A stretch of DNA of 64,000 nucleotides, taken from Nostoc sp. KVJ20 (GTDB lineage: Bacteria > Cyanobacteriota > Cyanobacteriia > Cyanobacteriales > Nostocaceae). The stretch spans positions 1-64,000 of the forward strand of contig NZ_KV757632.1 of assembly GCF_001712795.1 (NCBI RefSeq). Direction: 5' to 3'. The notes under the pieces are model-generated. The model saw only the letters and a list, made by a program, of their open reading frames with translations, was not told the origin of the DNA and made no database searches. Positions 25,593-34,907 of this stretch are shown piece by piece. How positions within the stretch are numbered: position 1 is the first letter of the stretch; each line of letters begins with the position of its first letter. Made by a program: the position numbers and the translations under genes.

Positions 25593-26444
25593 TTATTGAC
25601 TACCAATTACCTGCGGATGTTCTTCCAGCCAATGGTCAATGTCTCTGAGCATCAGTTGGGGAACTTCCCACGGGAAAAGATGGGCAGTGTTGGGATAGCA
25701 CTGCCACTGAGAATTTTGGAGGTGTTGAGCAGTTTGTAAGCTGGAATCAGATGTGATGTGGCGGTCTTGTTCACCAGCAAGTACTAAACTAGGACATTGA
25801 ATTTGTTGCAAATCTAGAAGTCGGTTGTATCCCGATTGAATTGCAGTATAGAGGGCGCGAGTAGCAGCAGGAGAGGTTTGCAAATAAGCTGGTACTGCTT
25901 CCTTAGCAATGTAGTTGTAACTGGTAGATGTATGTTGTTGGATTAGGTAGCGAAAAAGCGATCGCTTACCAAAAGTTTCAATATTCCATTGCCAACTTGG
26001 TTTTATATAGTTCAATAAGGCAGCAACGCCAGTATATAAATTATCCTGCCAAGTTATAGGAGGATGACTACCACGGGGTTTTGCGGCTGTCGCCACCAAA
26101 ATCAGCCCGGTAATCCGCTCTGGTAAACGTAATGCCAACTCCATTGCGAGAATGCCCCCAAGTGACCATCCCAATACGAGGCACTTTTCAATCTTCAAGC
26201 GGTCTAGCAGCGCTTCTAAATCAGTCAAATGATCATTCATCTCAAAATTGCTATTGCAGCGACTTTTGCCGTATCCACGTAAATCAGGGGCAAAAGTTTT
26301 GTAGCGTTTTGATAAATGATTGGTAAAGACAGAAAGACTACGACCAGAACCAGGATGACCGTGTAAGACCAAAATGGGGAATCCTTGACCTTGGATGTAG
26401 ACATTGAGGCGTGTAGCAGTAGTAGGATTATAGCGATCGCTCAT
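25593..26444 (-). CDS. Alpha/beta hydrolase
   Basis: A 283-residue cytosolic hydrolase of the alpha/beta fold. The oxyanion loop is LHGHPGSG (28-34), the nucleophile elbow is GWSLGG with S94, the acid is probably D in AGEQDRHIT, and the base is H in NTAHLFPWE. These match the RsbQ/BioH-like family of esterases, lactonases and epoxide hydrolases; substrate cannot be assigned. The start overlaps the stop of the upstream PLP enzyme gene by four bases (ATGA), so the two are translationally coupled. Confidence 0.9.
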   Translation of the reverse strand: MSDRYNPTTATRLNVYIQGQGFPILVLHGHPGSGRSLSVFTNHLSKRYKTFAPDLRGYGKSRCNSNFEMNDHLTDLEALLDRLKIEKCLVLGWSLGGILAMELALRLPERITGLILVATAAKPRGSHPPITWQDNLYTGVAALLNYIKPSWQWNIETFGKRSLFRYLIQQHTSTSYNYIAKEAVPAYLQTSPAATRALYTAIQSGYNRLLDLQQIQCPSLVLAGEQDRHITSDSSLQTAQHLQNSQWQCYPNTAHLFPWEVPQLMLRDIDHWLEEHPQVIGSQ

Positions 26445-27709
26445 TCCTTACGATTCTCCTGTTTGTCGATACTGCCAACTGCATCGATCGCAGCTTCGAG
26501 TGCGATCGCTACATGAGTCCAATGAGTCCCCCCCTGACAATAAACCACATACGGTTCACGCAAAGGCCCATCGGCTGATAACTCCAAAGTACTCCCTTCA
26601 ATAAATGTCCCCCCAGCCATGACCACCTTGCTCTCATACCCCGGCATTTCATCTGGAACAGGATCTAAGTAAGAACCGATGGGAGAATGCTGTTGTATTG
26701 CTTTACAGAAAGCAATTAGCTTTTCGGCAGAACCAAGTTTAATTGCCTGAATTACATCTCCACGGGGAGCCAGGGGTGCAGGATTTACTGGATAACCGAG
26801 TTTATCAAATACATAACCGGTCAGATAAGTTCCTTTCATCGCCTCTCCCACCATTTGCGGAGCCAGAAATAAGCCTTGAAACAACAGGCGATTTTGGTCA
26901 AAAGTAGCACCGCCATAACTCCCGATACCAGGAGCAGTGAGGCGACAGGCAGATGCTTCTACTAAGTCGGCGCGACCGGCGACATAACCGCCAGCGCTGA
27001 CAATAGTACCACCAGGATTTTTAATCAATGAACCCGCCATTAAATCAGCACCTACGGCTGTAGGTTCCTTTGTTTCAATAAATTCACCGTAGCAGTTATC
27101 CACAAAGCAAACGGTGTTCGGGTTTTGCTGCTTTACCAAATGGACGATTTTTTCAATATCAGCAATTGATAAACTAGGACGCCAAGAATAGCCACAAGAG
27201 CGCTGAATTAACACTAAACGAGTGTTTTCACCCACACTAGTTCTTATTGCTTGCCAATCTATAGTTCCTTCTGAGGTTAGCTCCAATTGGCGGTAATTTA
27301 TGCCAAACTCGATAAGTGAGCCTTGACCTTGACCCCGTAAACCAATGACTTCTTCAAGCGTATCGTAGGGAGAACCGACCACTGCTAACATTTCATCTCC
27401 AGGACGGAGAACACCAAACAAAGCACAGGCGATCGCATGAGTTCCCGAAACGAACTGAACTCGCACGGCCGCAGCTTCAGCACCCATAACTTCGGCAAAA
27501 ACTTTATCTAAAGTTTCTCGTCCTAAATCATCGTGACCATAGCCACTTACACCAGCAAAGTGGTGTGCGCCTACACGGTGATTACGAAAAGCATCCAGCA
27601 CTCGTTTTAGATTATGCTTGACCTGAGTGTCAATTCCAGAAAAAATTTCTAATAGTGCCTGTTCTGCTTGCCGCAGCTGTTCTAAGCTGTTCATCAGTTC
27701 CTCGTTCAA
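26441..27709 (-). CDS. PLP-dependent methionine gamma-lyase-family (aluminium-resistance-type) protein
   Basis: A 422-residue fold-type I PLP enzyme of the PF06838 type, annotated in many bacteria as methionine gamma-lyase family or aluminium resistance protein. Evidence: RVGAHHFAGVSGYGHDD near the N-terminus (45-61), the PLP-ring aspartate D204 in FVDNCYGEF, and the Schiff-base lysine K230 in GSLIKNPGG. The substrate in cyanobacteria is not known. It is first in a two-gene operon with the hydrolase and is divergent from desC with only 75 bp between the start codons, so their promoters must overlap or abut. Confidence 0.9.
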   Translation of the reverse strand: MNEELMNSLEQLRQAEQALLEIFSGIDTQVKHNLKRVLDAFRNHRVGAHHFAGVSGYGHDDLGRETLDKVFAEVMGAEAAAVRVQFVSGTHAIACALFGVLRPGDEMLAVVGSPYDTLEEVIGLRGQGQGSLIEFGINYRQLELTSEGTIDWQAIRTSVGENTRLVLIQRSCGYSWRPSLSIADIEKIVHLVKQQNPNTVCFVDNCYGEFIETKEPTAVGADLMAGSLIKNPGGTIVSAGGYVAGRADLVEASACRLTAPGIGSYGGATFDQNRLLFQGLFLAPQMVGEAMKGTYLTGYVFDKLGYPVNPAPLAPRGDVIQAIKLGSAEKLIAFCKAIQQHSPIGSYLDPVPDEMPGYESKVVMAGGTFIEGSTLELSADGPLREPYVVYCQGGTHWTHVAIALEAAIDAVGSIDKQENRKE

Positions 27710-27784
27710 AAAAAATTAAATTATAGATATGCGGATTTTAAGATCCCACATACTAGGCTGGAAAATTCAAATTCAGGTTACTGC

Positions 27785-28606
27785 ATGACAATTGCTACTT
27801 CAACCAAACCTCAAATTAACTGGGTTAATACCCTGTTTTTCATTGGACTGCACATCGGCGCTTTATTTGCCTTTGTTCCTGGTAACTTTAGCTGGACGGC
27901 AGTTGGTGTGGGTTTATTGCTGTACTGGGTAACAGGTGGTTTAGGAGTTACTCTAGGATTTCACCGCCTTGTCACCCACCGCAGTTTTCAAACTCCCAAG
28001 TGGCTAGAGTATCTCCTGGTTTTCTTCGGCACACTCTCGTGTCAAGGAGGCCCAATTGAGTGGGTTGGGACACATCGCATTCATCATTTAAACTCTGATA
28101 CTGACACAGATCCCCATGATTCCAATAAAGGCTTCTGGTGGAGCCACATGGGTTGGCTGACTCATTATTGTCCCGCTCACGCTGATGTTCCTCGTTTCAC
28201 CAAAGACATTGCCGAAGACCCAGTTTATCAGTTTTTAGAAAAATATTTCATTTTGATCCAGGTTGCTCTGGGAGTATTGCTTTTACTTCTGGGTGGCTGG
28301 CCGTTTGTTATTTGGGGTATTTTTGTTCGCATTGTCTGGGTTTACCACTGCACTTGGTTGGTGAACAGCGCCACTCACAAATTTGGCTATCAGAGCTATG
28401 ATTCTGGTGATAAATCGACTAATTGCTGGTGGGTAGCCGTACTAGTTTTCGGTGAAGGCTGGCATAATAACCATCATGCTTTTCAATACTCAGCTCGTCA
28501 TGGGCTGGAATGGTGGGAAATCGATTTAACCTGGATGACAGTTCAATTGCTACAAGCAGTTGGTTTAGCTACTAATGTGAAGTTGGCCCCAACAAAAACT
28601 AGTTAG
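27785..28606 (+). CDS. desC: Acyl-lipid delta-9 fatty acid desaturase
   Basis: Membrane di-iron desaturase that places the first double bond in C18 (or C16) acyl chains of glycerolipids. The 273 residues contain the three His boxes: HRLVTH (60-65), HRIHH (97-101) and HNNHH (about 235-239), with hydrophobic helices between. The HNNHH third box and size mark the DesC type rather than DesA/DesB. First of three collinear des genes, followed by desA and desB; spacing over 200 bp suggests separate promoters. Confidence 0.95.
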   Translation: MTIATSTKPQINWVNTLFFIGLHIGALFAFVPGNFSWTAVGVGLLLYWVTGGLGVTLGFHRLVTHRSFQTPKWLEYLLVFFGTLSCQGGPIEWVGTHRIHHLNSDTDTDPHDSNKGFWWSHMGWLTHYCPAHADVPRFTKDIAEDPVYQFLEKYFILIQVALGVLLLLLGGWPFVIWGIFVRIVWVYHCTWLVNSATHKFGYQSYDSGDKSTNCWWVAVLVFGEGWHNNHHAFQYSARHGLEWWEIDLTWMTVQLLQAVGLATNVKLAPTKTS

Positions 28607-28914
28607 GAGTTTGGAGTTAGGAGTTTGGAGTTACGTGAGGGTGTGAATCAGGCGTTGAAATGTTTATGTTCCCGTCGATTTTTATGAGAACAAGGAGCGT
28701 TTCTAATTCACAATTAGGCTTGAGTTAAGAATCTAAACTCATCACTCCTCACTCATCACTCCTAACTCCTAACTCCCCACTTTTCAAAAGTTTATTTACG
28801 GGTGCGCTTGTGTCGGTTAGGTTGCTATAATCCGAAGCGCTAATATTAAGAAATTTTGCGGCAAGCCACTTTTTTAGTGACTTGGTGGAGGAGTTTGTTG
28901 TTTTTCAGGTGTTC
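28607..28914. other. desC-desA spacer with STRR pairs
   Basis: GGAGTTA heptamers at 28606-28634 and complementary TCACTCC/TAACTCC units at 28738-28780 flank an unremarkable AT-rich stretch. The desA promoter presumably lies downstream of 28785. Confidence 0.6.
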
Positions 28915-29967
28915 ATGACTACATCAATAATTAATAGCCAGAAACTAAGTGACGAGCCTAGTAATTCCGACTTCCGGCTCAAAGATATTGTTAAAACCCT
29001 GCCACGGGAATGTTTTCAGCAGAACCGTCGCAAAGCCTGGACACAAGTAATTCTGAGTGTTTTGGCAGTTGCCTTGGGTTACTACAGCTTGATTATCACT
29101 CCTTGGTTTCTTTTGCCCCTAGCTTGGATTTTTACGGGCACTGCTTTAACAGGATTTTTTGTAATTGGCCATGATTGTGGACACAGGTCTTTTGCCAAAC
29201 GTCGTTGGGTAAATGATTTAGTGGGGCATTTCTTCATGATGCCGTTGATTTACCCCTTTCACAGTTGGCGCATTAAGCATAATTATCACCATACTCATAC
29301 CAACAAGCTGGATGAGGACAATGCTTGGCATCCAATCAGACCAGAAGTGTTTGAAAATTGGGATAAAACCCGGCAGTCTGCTTTTAAGCTGTTCATGCGT
29401 AAACGCTTCTGGTGGGTAGGTTCCATTGGACATTGGGCTGTGGTGCATTTTGATTGGCGGAACTTCAAAACTAAAGACAAATCGAGTATCAAGCTTTCTG
29501 TGGGTGTAGTAGTTGTGTTTGCTGCGATCGCTTTTCCCCTTCTTATCGCCACAACTGGTATCTGGGGATTTGTCAAGTTTTGGCTAGTGCCCTGGATGGT
29601 TTACCATTTTTGGATGAGTACTTTTACCATTGTTCACCATACTGCCGTAGATGTTCCTTTTGCGACAGCGAACAAGTGGAACGAAGCTCTAGCACAACTA
29701 TCTGGCACTATTCATTGCGATTATCCGCGTTGGGTAGAAGTTTTGTGTCACGATATCAATGTTCATGTCCCTCATCATATTTCCACAGCTATTCCTTCTT
29801 ATAATTTGCGGTTAGCTTACAGCAGCATCAAAGAGAATTGGCAGCCTTATCTCCATGATGAGTGTCAGTTTTCTTGGCCTTTAATGAAGCAGATTACAGA
29901 CCAGTGTCAACTGTACACAACTGATGTTGGCTATAAGACTTTTGACGAGCATTATACAGAGCAATAA
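28915..29967 (+). CDS. desA: Acyl-lipid delta-12 fatty acid desaturase
   Basis: Introduces the second double bond (oleoyl to linoleoyl). His boxes are HDCGH, HNYHH and HVPHH, and hydrophobic segments flank the first and third boxes. The protein is 350 residues from ATG 28915, which begins MTTSIINSQ; an upstream in-frame TTG would add eleven residues without a better ribosome site. The PREC(F) segment LPRECFQQN near the N-terminus parallels IPAECFQPN in DesB, showing common ancestry. Second gene of the des cluster. Confidence 0.95.
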   Translation: MTTSIINSQKLSDEPSNSDFRLKDIVKTLPRECFQQNRRKAWTQVILSVLAVALGYYSLIITPWFLLPLAWIFTGTALTGFFVIGHDCGHRSFAKRRWVNDLVGHFFMMPLIYPFHSWRIKHNYHHTHTNKLDEDNAWHPIRPEVFENWDKTRQSAFKLFMRKRFWWVGSIGHWAVVHFDWRNFKTKDKSSIKLSVGVVVVFAAIAFPLLIATTGIWGFVKFWLVPWMVYHFWMSTFTIVHHTAVDVPFATANKWNEALAQLSGTIHCDYPRWVEVLCHDINVHVPHHISTAIPSYNLRLAYSSIKENWQPYLHDECQFSWPLMKQITDQCQLYTTDVGYKTFDEHYTEQ

Positions 29968-29987
29968 ATAGCGCTGTGATTACACTC

Positions 29988-30011
29988 ACGCTCTTGAATT
30001 AACGAGAGCGT
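29988..30011 (+). terminator. Weak hairpin after desA
   Basis: ACGCTCT pairs with AGAGCGT around a ten-base loop, followed by TTTAT. It lies 20 bases after the desA stop. Confidence 0.45.
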
Positions 30012-30185
30012 TTATCATGCTGTGTTTAAATAGAATCTGGCAATTTTTTAATGACTAAAATTGTTAGGTAAATTGCCAGAAATTATCCTCTTTTGTGTTA
30101 GCGATCGCTAGTTTCGTGGGCATCCTAGAGGTGAGATTATTTGGTCTCAAATCAAGTTCCGATTTATATCTAACAAAAGAATCCA

Positions 30186-31265
30186 GTGCAATTAGATACC
30201 ATCAGTTTCAATAATCCTCCTGGCGGTGAAACGTCTGAGGATACGACTAAATTACCTTTCACACTTGGGGATTTAAAAGCTGCAATTCCTGCTGAATGCT
30301 TTCAGCCCAATGTGACAAAATCACTTTTTTACTTCTTTCGTGACATCCTGATTATTGGTCTGCTTTATGCAGTTGCTTCTTACCTGGATTCTTGGCTTTT
30401 CTTCCCGATTTTCTGGCTAATGCAAGGAACGATGTTTTGGGCTTTGTTTGTAGTTGGGCATGACTGCGGACACCAATCTTTTTCTAAGCATAAATGGCTC
30501 AATGATTTGATTGGACATCTTTCGCACACACCAATACTTGTTCCTTATCATGGTTGGCGGATCAGCCATAGAACCCATCACAAAAATACTGGCAATATCG
30601 ATAATGATGAAAGCTGGTATCCTGTGACCGAATCACAATACAAGGAGATGCCTTTAGCCCAAAAGATCGGCAGATATTATGTTTTTCTATTGGCTTATCC
30701 TGTGTATTTGTTTAAGCGTTCTCCTAACAAGGAAGGCTCCCACTTTATGCCCGGCAGTTCGCTTTTCAAGCCATCGGAAAAATGGGATGTCATCACTAGT
30801 ACTGTACTTTTGATTGGTATGGTAGGTTTGCTCGGTTTCCTCACCTACCAATGGGGTTGGATGTGGTTGCTGAAATATTATGCAGTACCCTACCTTGTGT
30901 TTATAATTTGGCTCGATTTGGTGACATTCTTGCACCACACTGAGCCAGAGCTTCCCTGGTATCGTGGAGAAGATTGGACTTTCCTGAAAGGCGCGATTTC
31001 TAGTATTGACCGTGATTATGGTTTGGTTAATCATATCCATCACGATATTGGTACTCATGTCGCTCACCACATATTCCTTAATATCCCTCACTACAATTTG
31101 CTGAAGGCAACTGAGGCAATAAAACCGGTGATGGGTGAGTATTTCCACAAATCTGAAGAACCCATTTGGAAGTCATTATGGCATTCATGTGTCAGCTGCC
31201 ATTTTGTACCTGACACTGGTAGTAAGGTTTACTACACATCTAACAACAAGTTAGCTAAAGACTAA
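30186..31265 (+). CDS. desB: Acyl-lipid omega-3 (delta-15) fatty acid desaturase
   Basis: Introduces the omega-3 bond (linoleoyl to alpha-linolenoyl). His boxes are HDCGHQSF, HRTHHKNTGN and HVAHHIF. The 359 residues include the ECFQPN motif near the N-terminus. The start is GTG at 30186; the beginning MQLDTISFNN is typical for DesB. In other cyanobacteria desA and desB transcripts rise in the cold; nothing in this sequence proves it here. Third gene of the cluster, closed by a strong palindrome. Confidence 0.95.
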   Translation: MQLDTISFNNPPGGETSEDTTKLPFTLGDLKAAIPAECFQPNVTKSLFYFFRDILIIGLLYAVASYLDSWLFFPIFWLMQGTMFWALFVVGHDCGHQSFSKHKWLNDLIGHLSHTPILVPYHGWRISHRTHHKNTGNIDNDESWYPVTESQYKEMPLAQKIGRYYVFLLAYPVYLFKRSPNKEGSHFMPGSSLFKPSEKWDVITSTVLLIGMVGLLGFLTYQWGWMWLLKYYAVPYLVFIIWLDLVTFLHHTEPELPWYRGEDWTFLKGAISSIDRDYGLVNHIHHDIGTHVAHHIFLNIPHYNLLKATEAIKPVMGEYFHKSEEPIWKSLWHSCVSCHFVPDTGSKVYYTSNNKLAKD

Positions 31266-31270
31266 GATTT

Positions 31271-31304
31271 AGAATCCCGACTTCTTTAAAGAAGTCGGGA
31301 TTCT
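31271..31304. terminator. Perfect 34-bp palindrome after desB
   Basis: AGAATCCCGACTTCTTT is followed directly by its exact reverse complement. There is no long T-run, so it may be a dispersed palindrome used as a terminator. A related hairpin is at 53370-53398. Confidence 0.6.
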
Positions 31305-31804
31305 GGTATTGTCGTCAGTGCTGATCACATTAAAGATTACTTAAATACCTGAGTACAACCTAACTTTTGAAAGTGCGTTGGCGTAGCCCGCCGCAAGCAT
31401 CGCATATTACATTCTTTGCCAGTATTTGAGCGTCTTTAGCCTGTCTTAAATCTCAACTTACTGACTGCAAGGTTATTAAAATGCAGAGGTAAAATAAAAT
31501 ATAGATAGATGACGTTCGCGAAGCTTTCCCCTATCCTGACAAAAAGATTTATTTTTTCCAGACTCTTGCTGTCTTGGTGGGTAAAGATTAACATATTTGT
31601 GGACAGAGGCAACATATCGTTAAACCGTTCCTGGGAAAATTGACAAACTCTTGGGCTGTCTACTTTGAATTTTATTGAGCGCCAGTTAAGTTTATCTGCA
31701 TGTAGTGACTTAAGACCATTACCTGCTGGGTTTGTAAATCAGCACAGACTATACTATAGAGAATTTACCGAAAAATTTTTCTAACTTTAAAATCAGAGGT
31801 ATCA
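31305..31804. other. Intergenic region, no gene seen
   Basis: AT-rich spacer before the NYN gene. A GGCGTAGCCCGCCGCAAGCATCGC-type dispersed motif (in part at 31380-31404) is present. No convincing promoter was identified. Confidence 0.55.
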
Positions 31805-32500
31805 ATGATTATAACTAATTTTAGCAAACAAAGAAATGAATTTAAGGAATCTAAAGTACTCAAAGCTAAACCCCATTGGCAAGGGCAGAATTTGAGCGAT
31901 ACTCCTATCAAAGCTAAAGATACTAAGATGCGAGATTCTGCACCTGATAGTTCGATTTTTAATAGCTTAAATCGTGGTCGAGTTGCTATTTTTATTGATG
32001 GCTTAAGTCTGTTTCATACAGCTTTGCAACTGGGCATAGAAATTGACTATGTTAAATTGCTTTGTCATTTAACTAACGGTTCAAGACTGTTGCGTGCTTT
32101 CTTCTATACTGGGGTTGATCTCAGCAATGAAAAGCAACAGGGTTTTTTGTTGTGGATGCGTCGTAATGGCTATCGTGTAGTAGCAAAAGAGCTTGTTTTG
32201 GCAGCAGAAAATTTCAAAAAATCAAATCTGAACGTAGAAATTGCTGTAGATATGATAACTTTAGCTCCTTATTATGATACTGCGGTTTTGGTGAGTGGGG
32301 ATGGAGATTTAGCTTATGCTGTAAATGCTGTCAGCAGAATGGGTGTTCGAGTGGAAGTGGTGAGTCTGCAAACAACGACGAGTGAAAGTTTGATTGATGT
32401 TGCCGACTGCTTTATTGACCTCGATAGTATTAAAACACACATTCAAAAAGATTCTAATCTTGGCTATAGTTATCGAACAGCGTCAAATTCAAACCTTTAA
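31805..32500 (+). CDS. NYN domain (LabA/DUF88-like) protein
   Basis: A 231-residue protein with a PIN-like NYN nuclease fold. Key acidic residues are in FIDGLSLFH (near 61), VEIAVDMITLA and SGDGDLAYAV, matching the three acidic clusters of the family. LabA, a member, affects clock-output transcription in Synechococcus; most others are suspected RNases. The first 55 residues are polar and probably disordered. It precedes the two-component genes by about 95 bp, but a functional link is not shown. Confidence 0.88.
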   Translation: MIITNFSKQRNEFKESKVLKAKPHWQGQNLSDTPIKAKDTKMRDSAPDSSIFNSLNRGRVAIFIDGLSLFHTALQLGIEIDYVKLLCHLTNGSRLLRAFFYTGVDLSNEKQQGFLLWMRRNGYRVVAKELVLAAENFKKSNLNVEIAVDMITLAPYYDTAVLVSGDGDLAYAVNAVSRMGVRVEVVSLQTTTSESLIDVADCFIDLDSIKTHIQKDSNLGYSYRTASNSNL

Positions 32501-32595
32501 TTAATAAAGAAGATGTAGTGATACAAAGATGCAGACAAAGAAGATGCGTCTTTGTGTCTTCTTTAATCTTTGCATTTTGCTCGACCTTAATTTAA

Positions 32596-33306
32596 ATGGA
32601 TATTTTAATAGTTGAAGATGAACCAGAAATTGCTCATTTAATCGAACTCTCTTTACAAAAGGAAGGATTTTTTTGTCGCATTAGCCGCGATGGTCTGAAT
32701 GCTTTGCGGATGTTTCAGGAGCAACCACCGGATTTAATCATTCTAGATTTAATGATTCCTGGTTTGGATGGGTTGGAAGTTTGCGCCAGAATTCGCCAGA
32801 AACCAGGCACAAAAGATCCTTACATTTTGATGCTCACGGCTAAGGGTGAAGAAATTGATCGCGTCATTGGACTATCTACTGGTGCTGATGATTACATGGT
32901 AAAACCCTTTAGCCCCAGAGAATTGGTAGCTAGGGTGCGGGCACTATTACGGCGTAGCCTCCGCCAAGGGGGACAACATCAAATCAATCGTACCCAACAT
33001 TTTATTGTCGATGTAGACCAGCGCACTGCCAGTCGCCAGATGAATTCTCAGGACGTTGAAATTTTGGACTTAACTACCCTAGAATTTAATTTGCTAACTA
33101 CCTTTGTCAGCAATCCTGGTCGAGTTTGGAATCGCACCCAACTAATTGATAAACTTTGGGGAGATAACTTTTTTGGCGATGAACGAGTGGTGGATACTCA
33201 TGTAGCTCGGTTGCGAAAAAAGATTGAACCTGATCCGGCAAATCCCACTTTTATTAAAACTGTTGTTGGTGTGGGCTATAAATTTGAAGATCCTCTGGTG
33301 GCGTAA
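32596..33306 (+). CDS. OmpR-family response regulator
   Basis: A 236-residue DNA-binding regulator. The receiver domain has D8 with the acidic pair, the phospho-acceptor D51 in ILDLMIPG, T81 and the lysine of VKPF. The winged-helix effector domain spans about 135-232, with LTTLEFNLL and RVVDTHVARLRKKI (recognition helix). It is followed six bases later by the sensor kinase gene, so the two form one operon and a cognate pair. Target genes are unknown. Confidence 0.94.
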   Translation: MDILIVEDEPEIAHLIELSLQKEGFFCRISRDGLNALRMFQEQPPDLIILDLMIPGLDGLEVCARIRQKPGTKDPYILMLTAKGEEIDRVIGLSTGADDYMVKPFSPRELVARVRALLRRSLRQGGQHQINRTQHFIVDVDQRTASRQMNSQDVEILDLTTLEFNLLTTFVSNPGRVWNRTQLIDKLWGDNFFGDERVVDTHVARLRKKIEPDPANPTFIKTVVGVGYKFEDPLVA

Positions 33307-33311
33307 ATATT

Positions 33312-34400
33312 ATGAAGATGGGGCTGAGAGGACGCCTATTTTTCTCCCACTTAGTAGTAATGATCGTGGGAGTAGCGAGTCTGGTGAGCATCAGCAAAAT
33401 CTCTTCCCCCCACTTGTTTGTCTTGCATTTAGAACGATTAGAAAACCGGGGGTTCGACTTAATCAATATCCGCACTGAATTAGTTACAGGATTTGAATTT
33501 GCTTGGCGACGAAGCACTATTTGGTCAGTCTTAGTGGGAACCACCGCCGCTGGAGGATTGAGTTACTGGGTATCCAAACGGATTATGCAGCGGTTGACCG
33601 AGATGGAACAAATTACCCAAAAATTTGCTGCTGGTCAGATGGATGCACGGCTACCTGTGTCTGACATTCCCGAACTCAGTGGACTGAGTGCTAGTTTCAA
33701 TCGGATGGCAGCCAGTTTAGAAGGGGTTGAAGCGCGGCGGCGAGAAGTGATTGGAGATATGACCCATGAATTACGAACACCGTTAACCGTGGTGCGCGGT
33801 TACTTGGAAGAACTGGCTGATGGGGAAATTGAAGCGTCTCCTGAAATCTATCGGCGTTTAGCTAAAGAGACTAGGCGCTTAGAGCGGTTGGTGAACGATT
33901 TACAAGAACTATCTAAGGCAGAAGCGGGTTATTTGCCAATTAATATCCAACGGGTAAATCTGCGTCCGTTGTTAGAGTCATTAGTGAAGAAATTTACCGA
34001 CCAACTGCTGGAAGATGGGCCAGTTCTGCTCTTAAAATGTCCATCTATCCTACCTTTCGTATTGGCAGATATTGACCGTACAGAACAGGTGTTGGTTAAT
34101 CTGCTAGGTAATGCAGTGCGTTACACTAACGAAGGTTCAATTACCATTAGTGTTGGGACTGAAGCATCTCAACTCTGGATTGCGGTTGTGGATACAGGCA
34201 TTGGTATTGCTCCAGAAAATTTGCCTCATGTGTTTGAACGCTTCTGGCGAGCCGACCAATCGCGCGATCGCCATTCGGGAGGTACTGGTATTGGTTTAAC
34301 TATTTCCCGTCGTTTGATTGAACTACAAGGCGGTCAAATTCAGGTAGAAAGCGAATTGGGAGTTGGCAGTACGTTTCGGTTTTTTCTGCCTTTGGCTTGA
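33312..34400 (+). CDS. Membrane sensor histidine kinase
   Basis: A 362-residue kinase with two transmembrane helices (about 9-28 and 70-88) enclosing a short extracytoplasmic loop of about 40 residues, too small for a typical ligand domain. A HAMP segment (90-142) leads to the phospho-acceptor H152 in THELRTPL and an ATPase domain with NLLGNAVRY, DTGIGI and GTGIGL. It is translated with the preceding OmpR-type regulator. The small sensor loop suggests it senses a membrane state or acts with another protein (inference). Confidence 0.94.
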   Translation: MKMGLRGRLFFSHLVVMIVGVASLVSISKISSPHLFVLHLERLENRGFDLINIRTELVTGFEFAWRRSTIWSVLVGTTAAGGLSYWVSKRIMQRLTEMEQITQKFAAGQMDARLPVSDIPELSGLSASFNRMAASLEGVEARRREVIGDMTHELRTPLTVVRGYLEELADGEIEASPEIYRRLAKETRRLERLVNDLQELSKAEAGYLPINIQRVNLRPLLESLVKKFTDQLLEDGPVLLLKCPSILPFVLADIDRTEQVLVNLLGNAVRYTNEGSITISVGTEASQLWIAVVDTGIGIAPENLPHVFERFWRADQSRDRHSGGTGIGLTISRRLIELQGGQIQVESELGVGSTFRFFLPLA

Positions 34401-34468
34401 AGAAGGCAGGAGGCAGGAGGCAGGAGGCAGGAGGTAGGAGGCAGGAGGCAGAAGGCAGGAGGTAGGGG
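34401..34468. repeat. STRR heptamers after the sensor kinase
   Basis: About nine copies of the GGAGGCA-type unit start immediately at the stop codon of the kinase gene. Same unit as at 2588 and 53217. Confidence 0.85.
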
Positions 34469-34907
34469 TTGAAATTTATCTGTTGTCTCTCAAATCCATT
34501 TAATTCCAAGCCACCAAATTAGAGATTTTGCTGCTCTTGACTTAAAGCCTTGAGATACAAGGGATTGACATAAGGTAGTCATGGCTGTGTCATACCCAAT
34601 TGCTAATTTGAAACTATCCAAAATCTTGGTTTGTTGATGAATGCCGAGATTTTGGAAGCGCATAGAGTGTAATAATTATGTCTACTTTTGTTCTGGCTGC
34701 TTTTTTGGTTAGTTTACTCAGTGTTTCGGGTTACGCTGCGATCGCCTACTTGTTCCCTCAAAACCGCTCATTAAAATAATTCGTAATGACGCTCCTGAGT
34801 CGCTACCGCTTCGCTAACGTAATTCGTAATTCGTAGTTAAGAATTGAATTACGAACTTGTACTGAGCGTAGCCGTTGGCGCAGCCTCTCCAAGAGTTGTA
34901 TTAGTAA
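34469..34907. other. Intergenic region holding a possible small gene and an AATTACG repeat
   Basis: Contains a 33-codon open frame (34678-34779) and, directly after it, an AATTACG-type repeat (34778-34853: TAATTCGTAATGACGCTCC, GAGTCGCTACCGCTTCGC, TAATTCGTAATTCGTA). No other gene was seen. Confidence 0.55.
34678..34779 (+). CDS. Possible 33-residue single-helix membrane protein
   Basis: ATG at 34678 opens a frame of 33 codons: a start MSTFVLAAFLVSLLSVSGYA, one hydrophobic helix through residue 27, and a polar end PQNRSLK. The pattern is like the one-helix subunits of photosynthetic complexes, but I do not recognise it as any known subunit. The ribosome site is weak. It could also be a chance frame in the spacer. 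Confidence 0.4.
   Translation: MSTFVLAAFLVSLLSVSGYAAIAYLFPQNRSLK

Noticed and set aside
26340..26360. PGSGR sequence in the alpha/beta hydrolase, similar to RGSGR
   Set aside because: It is the oxyanion loop HGHPGSG of the hydrolase fold and lacks the first Arg.
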